Assembly: GCA_002439755.1 (NCBI GenBank)
Contig: DJPH01000039.1
Coordinates: forward strand, 15,112-34,871
Direction of reading: 5' to 3'
DNA: 19,760 bases
From: Prevotellaceae bacterium UBA6417
Lineage (GTDB): Bacteria > Bacteroidota > Bacteroidia > Bacteroidales > Bacteroidaceae
Every line of letters starts with the position of its first letter. Position 1 is the first letter of the stretch. The position numbers and the translations under genes are program-made. Positions 16,035 to 19,760 of this stretch are shown piece after piece. Below the pieces are notes generated by a model. The model did not search any database and was not told where the DNA came from. It saw only the letters and a list, made by a program, of their open reading frames with translations.

Positions 16035-17362
16035 ATCACGTAAAAGACAGAAACCCGTGGGCATGGATTCCAACGCTCTACTTTGCCGAAGGAATCCCCT
16101 ATATAATGGTAATGATCATTGCCGAAATCATGTACAAGCGTCTTGGCCTGTCGAATGCCGATGCCGCCTTGTATACAAGCTGGCTTTACCTGCCTTGGGT
16201 GATCAAGCCAATATGGAGCCCGTTGGTAGACCTGTTTCGCACAAAGCGCTGGTGGATAGTTGTCATGCAATTCTTTGCCGGTGCGGGCCTTGCCGGTGTG
16301 GCATTCACGATTGACGCCCCCAACAGCGTACAGTGGACCCTGGTGTTCTTCTGGCTCGTGGCCTTCAGCAGTGCTACGCACGACATTGCCGCCGACGGCT
16401 TTTACATGCTGGCCCTCGACTCCTACAACCAAAGCCTGTTTGTAGGCATCCGCAGCACTTTCTACCGCATAGCCAACATTGTGGGACAAGGCATCACCTT
16501 GATGGTGGCCGGCAATTTGGAACTATACTATCGCGATGTGCCCAAGGCATGGACACTGACCATGGCATCAGTGGCGATAATCTTCCTGGCTTTTGCCGTA
16601 TATCATTTGTTCATCCTGCCGCGCCCCGGTGCCGACCATTCCACGATGAACGACATTGAAAAGAAATCAGAAGACAAGCAATCGGTTACATGGCGACAAG
16701 TATGGACTGTGCTTCAGGATTTTCTCATAACGTTCAAGACCTTCTTTCAAAAGCCCGGCATCATTGTCGCCATAGCTTTCCTATTGCTTTACCGCTTTCC
16801 CGAAGCCTTTCTGGTAAAGATTTGTCCGCTTTTTCTCATCGACCCCGTTGAAAAAGGCGGGTTGGGACTTACAACAGCCCAAATAGGTTTTGCCAATGGT
16901 ACGGTAGGCCTCATAGGACTTACGCTGGGTGGAATCGTAGGTGGCATCCTTTCCTCGCGCGGAGGTTTGAAAAAATGGCTGTGGCCGATGGTGGCAAGCA
17001 TCACACTGCCCGATTTGGTCTATGTATATCTGAGCATTGCACAGCCTGAAAACATGTTTATAGTATGCAGCTGCATCTTTGTGGAGCAGTTGGGCTATGG
17101 CTTTGGATTTACGGCCTACATGCTGTATATGCTTTACTTCTCGCGCGGCAAGAGCGAGACATCGCATTATGCCATCTGCACCGCATTTATGGCTGCCAGC
17201 ATGATGATTCCCGGAATGTTTGCTGGGAAACTTCAGGAACATGTTGGCTATCCTGCCTTTTTCCTTGTGGTGATGGCGTGCTGCGCATTGACTTTGATAG
17301 TGTCCATGCTGGTCAAGATCGATCCTGCCTTTGGAAAGAAAAGCAATGCTGCAAAGTATTAA
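16031..17362 (+). CDS. AmpG-like muropeptide permease (MFS)
   Basis: A 443-residue major facilitator protein with about 12 membrane segments. AmpG imports GlcNAc-anhydro-MurNAc and its peptides from the periplasm for recycling. Family marks seen here are the N-terminal PWAWIPTLYFAEGIPYIMV, the segment TSWLYLPWVIKPIWSPLVD near residue 50, and ATHDIAADGFYMLAL near 115-130, which matches the AmpG SATQDI-type motif. A hydrophilic loop of about 40 residues (near 200-240) splits the two halves. Its ATG overlaps the stop of the fusion gene in the arrangement ATGA, which points to translational coupling. An amino-sugar kinase starts 14 bp later, as expected for a recycling operon. The substrate is inferred from the family. 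Confidence 0.88.
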   Translation: MNHVKDRNPWAWIPTLYFAEGIPYIMVMIIAEIMYKRLGLSNADAALYTSWLYLPWVIKPIWSPLVDLFRTKRWWIVVMQFFAGAGLAGVAFTIDAPNSVQWTLVFFWLVAFSSATHDIAADGFYMLALDSYNQSLFVGIRSTFYRIANIVGQGITLMVAGNLELYYRDVPKAWTLTMASVAIIFLAFAVYHLFILPRPGADHSTMNDIEKKSEDKQSVTWRQVWTVLQDFLITFKTFFQKPGIIVAIAFLLLYRFPEAFLVKICPLFLIDPVEKGGLGLTTAQIGFANGTVGLIGLTLGGIVGGILSSRGGLKKWLWPMVASITLPDLVYVYLSIAQPENMFIVCSCIFVEQLGYGFGFTAYMLYMLYFSRGKSETSHYAICTAFMAASMMIPGMFAGKLQEHVGYPAFFLVVMACCALTLIVSMLVKIDPAFGKKSNAAKY

Positions 17363-17376
17363 AAGATTATTTGAAC

Positions 17377-18219
17377 ATGAATACAAAAAGAATACTGATA
17401 GCCGATGCCGGAGCAACAAAGACAGATTGGGCACTGTCGTGTTCCGGCCAGACAATATCCCAAGTAAAGACCCAAGGCATCAGTCCCGTTCATCAGGACA
17501 ATGCCACCGTTCTGGCAATTCTGGAAAAGGAATTGAAACCCGGCCTGAGTGAAATGCCGGATGAAATCTATTTCTATGGGGCAGGTTGCACTCCCGACAG
17601 GTGTGGAAATATTGCATGTATGCTCCGTGAAGCTTTTGGTGATATAAAGGTCGAAGTACTTTCTGACTTGTGGGGAGCGGCACGGGCTGTTTGCGGACAT
17701 CGGGCAGGTATAGCCTGCATACTTGGTACTGGGGCTAACAGTTGCCTGTATGATGGTCATGACATCTTGCAGAACACACCGCCTCTGGGCTACATCTTAG
17801 GTGATGAAGGTTCGGGTGCTGTAATGGGAAAGAACTTTGTGGCTGACGTGTTGAAAGGCATCATGCCTCAAGAGATACGCGATGCCTTCTTTGCCGAAAC
17901 GGCAACAACCTATGCTGAAATCATAGAACATGTATATCGTCACCCTTTGGCCAATCGTTATTTGGCGTCATTCAGTCAGGTAGTACGTAACCATCGTGAG
18001 CATCCTGCCGTTCATACCTTCCTGATAGACCATTTCAGCCGTTTCATCGAGCGCAACATACGCATATATGCCCGCCCGGAATTGCCGCTTAATTTCGTGG
18101 GAGGCATAGCCTATAGTTTCCGTCCCGAGCTGGAAGAAGCAGCCCGCAAGGCCGGCATGATGGTAGGCAAAGTGGAACGTAGTCCCATCGAAGGCCTCCT
18201 AACTTATCATAATCAATAA
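17377..18219 (+). CDS. BadF/BadG-type amino-sugar kinase (GlcNAc/MurNAc kinase-like)
   Basis: A 280-residue cytosolic ASKHA-fold kinase. The start at 17377 (MNTKRILIADAGATKTDW) gives the phosphate-1 loop at residues 10-18; a longer frame back to 17065 lies inside ampG and is not used. Phosphate-2 loop GTGANS is at 117-122, the GDEGSG loop at 142-147, and the adenosine loop NFVGGIAYSF at 239-248. In Bacteroidota such kinases phosphorylate GlcNAc or MurNAc released from cell-wall fragments, as for MurK of Tannerella. It lies 14 bp after the AmpG-like gene, which fits capture of imported sugars. GlcNAc versus MurNAc specificity cannot be told from the sequence. Confidence 0.88.
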   Translation: MNTKRILIADAGATKTDWALSCSGQTISQVKTQGISPVHQDNATVLAILEKELKPGLSEMPDEIYFYGAGCTPDRCGNIACMLREAFGDIKVEVLSDLWGAARAVCGHRAGIACILGTGANSCLYDGHDILQNTPPLGYILGDEGSGAVMGKNFVADVLKGIMPQEIRDAFFAETATTYAEIIEHVYRHPLANRYLASFSQVVRNHREHPAVHTFLIDHFSRFIERNIRIYARPELPLNFVGGIAYSFRPELEEAARKAGMMVGKVERSPIEGLLTYHNQ

Positions 18220-18238
18220 ACATAAAAACAAGAACATT

Positions 18239-18916
18239 ATGAATACAACAAGAAATACCATGAGGAAACTATTGTCGGCTGCACTTATAGCAGCCCCATT
18301 CCTATTTTATAGCTGCACCACATTGGGCACTGCAGCCATAGGCGCAGCCACGAAAGGTTCAAAAAACAGTGTGGCCGAAAGCGTCTTGGGAAGCATTGGA
18401 AGCACCAATACCATATCAAATGTCATCAGCAGTGTAATTGGCACAGAAAAATTGTCGCATAGTCAAATTGTTGGCATGTGGAAATACAGTGGTCCGGGTT
18501 GTGCCTTCACCAGTGAAAAGACATTGGCAAAAGCCGGTGGCGAAGTGATGGCTGCAAAGATAAAAGACAAGATGGCTCCTTCCTACAAGAGCATCGGCTT
18601 TACTGACACAAATACCTATGTCACACTGAATGCCGACAGCACCTATTCGGCAAAAATAGCGGGTAAAGAAATGAAAGGCACTTATCTTTTCAGCGAAGCC
18701 GATGGAAAACTCGAGCTGAAAGGCTTGCTACTCACAACAACCTGCTATTTGAAACGCAACGGCAACAATGGTCTGGCTTTGCTATTTGAATCGAAAAAAC
18801 TGCTTTCCACCTTGCAACTGCTGGCAGCCATCAGTGGAAACGAAAGCCTGGAAGCCATTGGCGAAATAAGCAAAAACTACAGCGGTGTTCGTTTGGGATT
18901 CGACATGGTAAAATAG
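18239..18916 (+). CDS. DUF4923 family lipoprotein
   Basis: A 225-residue protein of the Bacteroidota DUF4923 family. The N-terminal signal MRKLLSAALIAAPFLFYSC (from Met8) has a lipobox ending at Cys26. The low-complexity stretch rich in Gly, Ser, Ala and Thr (TLGTAAIGAATKGSKNSVAE) is followed by the conserved body IVGMWKYSGPGCAFTSE, then DTNTYVTLNADSTYSAKIAG and KGTYLFSEADGKLELKG. Start 18239 is the first ATG; Met8 is an alternative. The gap to the kinase gene is 19 bp and to the next gene 7 bp, so it is part of the same transcript. Function unknown; a beta-rich lipid-anchored envelope protein is likely. Confidence 0.82.
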   Translation: MNTTRNTMRKLLSAALIAAPFLFYSCTTLGTAAIGAATKGSKNSVAESVLGSIGSTNTISNVISSVIGTEKLSHSQIVGMWKYSGPGCAFTSEKTLAKAGGEVMAAKIKDKMAPSYKSIGFTDTNTYVTLNADSTYSAKIAGKEMKGTYLFSEADGKLELKGLLLTTTCYLKRNGNNGLALLFESKKLLSTLQLLAAISGNESLEAIGEISKNYSGVRLGFDMVK

Positions 18917-18923
18917 AACTGTG

Positions 18924-19541
18924 ATGACATTCCAATCGTTAGAATATCTGGTATTCCTTCCGGTAGTGTTTATCCTCTATTGGACTGTGTGTCGTAGTAG
19001 CAAAGTGTTGCAGAACGGGTTGGTAGTAGCTGCAAGTCTTGTGTTTTACGGCTGGTGGGATTGGCGCTTTCTTGGATTGCTGTTGCTTACGGCATTTTCG
19101 ACCTTTATAGCCGGATGGTGGATGGGGCAGACCGGCGAAATGAAGAAGCGTAAATGGATTTCGGCGGGAGTTATTGTGCTTAACGTCGGCATACTGTTTT
19201 TCTTCAAGTATTATAATTTTTTTGTCCAGACCTTTGCGGATGCCTTCTCGCTGATGGGCATGAATATAAGTGCACATACTTTGAAGATATTATTGCCCGT
19301 CGGCATCAGCTTCTATACCTTCACGGCTTTGAGTTACAGCATTGATGTGTATATGCGTAAGGTAGAACCGACCCATGATGTACTGGCCTATTTGGCTTAT
19401 GTGACATTCTTTCCGAGTATTCTGAGCGGTCCCATCAGCAGGGCGCAGAAGCAACTGCCGCAATATTTCAAGCTCCGTCGGTTTAATTATTATAAGACGG
19501 TAAACGCTTGTAAACTAATATTAATAGGGGGGGGTAATTAA
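18924..19541 (+). CDS. MBOAT O-acyltransferase (AlgI-like), N-terminal part, frameshifted
   Basis: About 205 residues of a membrane-bound O-acyltransferase of the AlgI/PatA type, which moves acetyl groups across the membrane onto polysaccharide or peptidoglycan. It has the typical MTFQSLEYLVFLPVVFILYW opening, VFYGWWDWRFLGLLL, FFFKYYNFF, LLPVGISFYTFTALSYSIDV and the FFPSILSGPISRA loop. Start ATG 18924 is preferred over GTG 18921. The frame ends soon after eight G at 19527-19534, far short of the usual 450-500 residues, and matching sequence continues in the next frame (19537-19641). The catalytic His would lie beyond the window. Either the gene is phase variable or broken, or the run length is wrong. 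Confidence 0.85.
   Translation: MTFQSLEYLVFLPVVFILYWTVCRSSKVLQNGLVVAASLVFYGWWDWRFLGLLLLTAFSTFIAGWWMGQTGEMKKRKWISAGVIVLNVGILFFFKYYNFFVQTFADAFSLMGMNISAHTLKILLPVGISFYTFTALSYSIDVYMRKVEPTHDVLAYLAYVTFFPSILSGPISRAQKQLPQYFKLRRFNYYKTVNACKLILIGGGN
19527..19534. repeat. Poly-G tract (G8) at the MBOAT frameshift
   Basis: Eight G in a row, the longest G run in the window. The open frame stops at 19539-19541. With seven G the reading would run on as KLILIGGVIKLCLADR, the expected MBOAT sequence. Slippage at this tract would switch the gene on and off, but a one-base sequence error would look the same. Confidence 0.8.
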
Positions 19542-19641
19542 GCTGTGTCTTGCCGACAGACTGGGCATATATGTAGATGCCGTTTATGGCAATATATCCC
19601 AGCATAGCGGTTCCACGCTCCTGCTGACCAGCATATTTTAA
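19537..19641 (+). pseudogene. MBOAT gene continuation in shifted frame
   Basis: The +1 frame after the G tract encodes VIKLCLADRLGIYVDAV then YGNISQHSGSTLLLTSIF, a recognisable continuation of the AlgI-like protein just where it should be. It stops at TAA 19639-19641, right after a T4 run (19636-19639), where the family normally continues into an F-[ST]-F-x-x-Y-x-x-x-A-G-Y-like stretch. It therefore needs at least one further frame change to continue. Confidence 0.7.
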
Positions 19642-19760
19642 CGTGAGTTCGATGAAATCAGAACAAGGCCGGTTGCGTGTCAATCGTTCTCGAGACATTG
19701 ATACAAGGTTTCTTTGGGAAGTAGCAGTATGCGGCGATTGCACTCAAGAGATTGACAATA
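19642..19760. other. Unresolved right-hand end
   Basis: No gene can be assigned with confidence. One frame is open from ATG 19652 to the edge (MKSEQGRLRVNRSRDIDTRF at its start) but the product is not recognised. Another frame gives an A-G-C-V-S-I-V stretch that only loosely resembles the A-G-Y-S-x-I-A part of MBOAT proteins. The DNA may be decayed or error-rich MBOAT sequence, or an unrelated junction. Confidence 0.3.

Noticed and set aside
17065..17376. N-terminal extension of the amino-sugar kinase
   Set aside because: The extra 104 codons lie inside the permease gene and carry no kinase motif, while ATG 17377 puts the phosphate-1 loop at the normal place.
19652..19760. Start of a new gene or transposase at the right edge
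   Set aside because: Only 36 codons are visible and the peptide matches no family that I can name, so it is left as unresolved sequence.

Overview
The window looks like chromosomal DNA of a Bacteroidota member, most likely order Bacteroidales (Bacteroidaceae/Prevotellaceae-like). The clues are promoters of the TAnnTTTG type (two with an upstream TTTG at 19 bp), starts without clear Shine-Dalgarno sequences, an HU-related protein of the Bacteroidota type, the rsfS-ftsH-cdsA order, a 600-residue S1 protein next to ribonuclease Z, and DUF4922, DUF4923 and DUF4838 proteins. No rRNA, tRNA, CRISPR array or intact mobile element was seen.

Layout. Positions 1-245 hold four 15-bp dyad elements at an exact 21-bp period, then a promoter, ahead of an HU-like protein with a C-terminal winged-helix-like extension (246-872). 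Next is a tight plus-strand cluster: rsfS, ftsH, cdsA and a secreted SGNH hydrolase (975-5060). On the minus strand lie a CBM9-like secreted protein and a GT4 glycosyltransferase (7073-5166). A 384-bp non-coding gap carries a 22-bp tandem palindromic repeat and a good promoter for a DUF4838-like lipoprotein (7458-8495). A strong hairpin separates that gene from the convergent minus-strand pair rpsA and rnz (11392-8551). A small lipoprotein gene (11574-12098) diverges from rpsA.

The right third (12285 to the end) is one plus-strand operon-like run behind a TTTG-N19-TAAATTTG promoter. It starts with a 1249-residue fusion: GT-A-like domain, GT2 domain, DUF4922 (histidine-triad/GalT-like), then SpoIID/LytB. 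It continues with an AmpG-like permease (ATGA overlap), a BadF/NagK-type amino-sugar kinase, a DUF4923 lipoprotein and a broken MBOAT O-acyltransferase. I read the first three as a muropeptide import and recycling module. The fusion has no signal peptide or membrane segment that I can see, so its SpoIID domain may work in the cytosol on imported muropeptides. That is the most interesting idea in the window.

The MBOAT gene is frameshifted at a run of eight G. Recognisable MBOAT sequence continues in the next frame until a second stop, after which the last ~120 bases are unclear. This may be phase variation, decay, or sequence error near a contig end.
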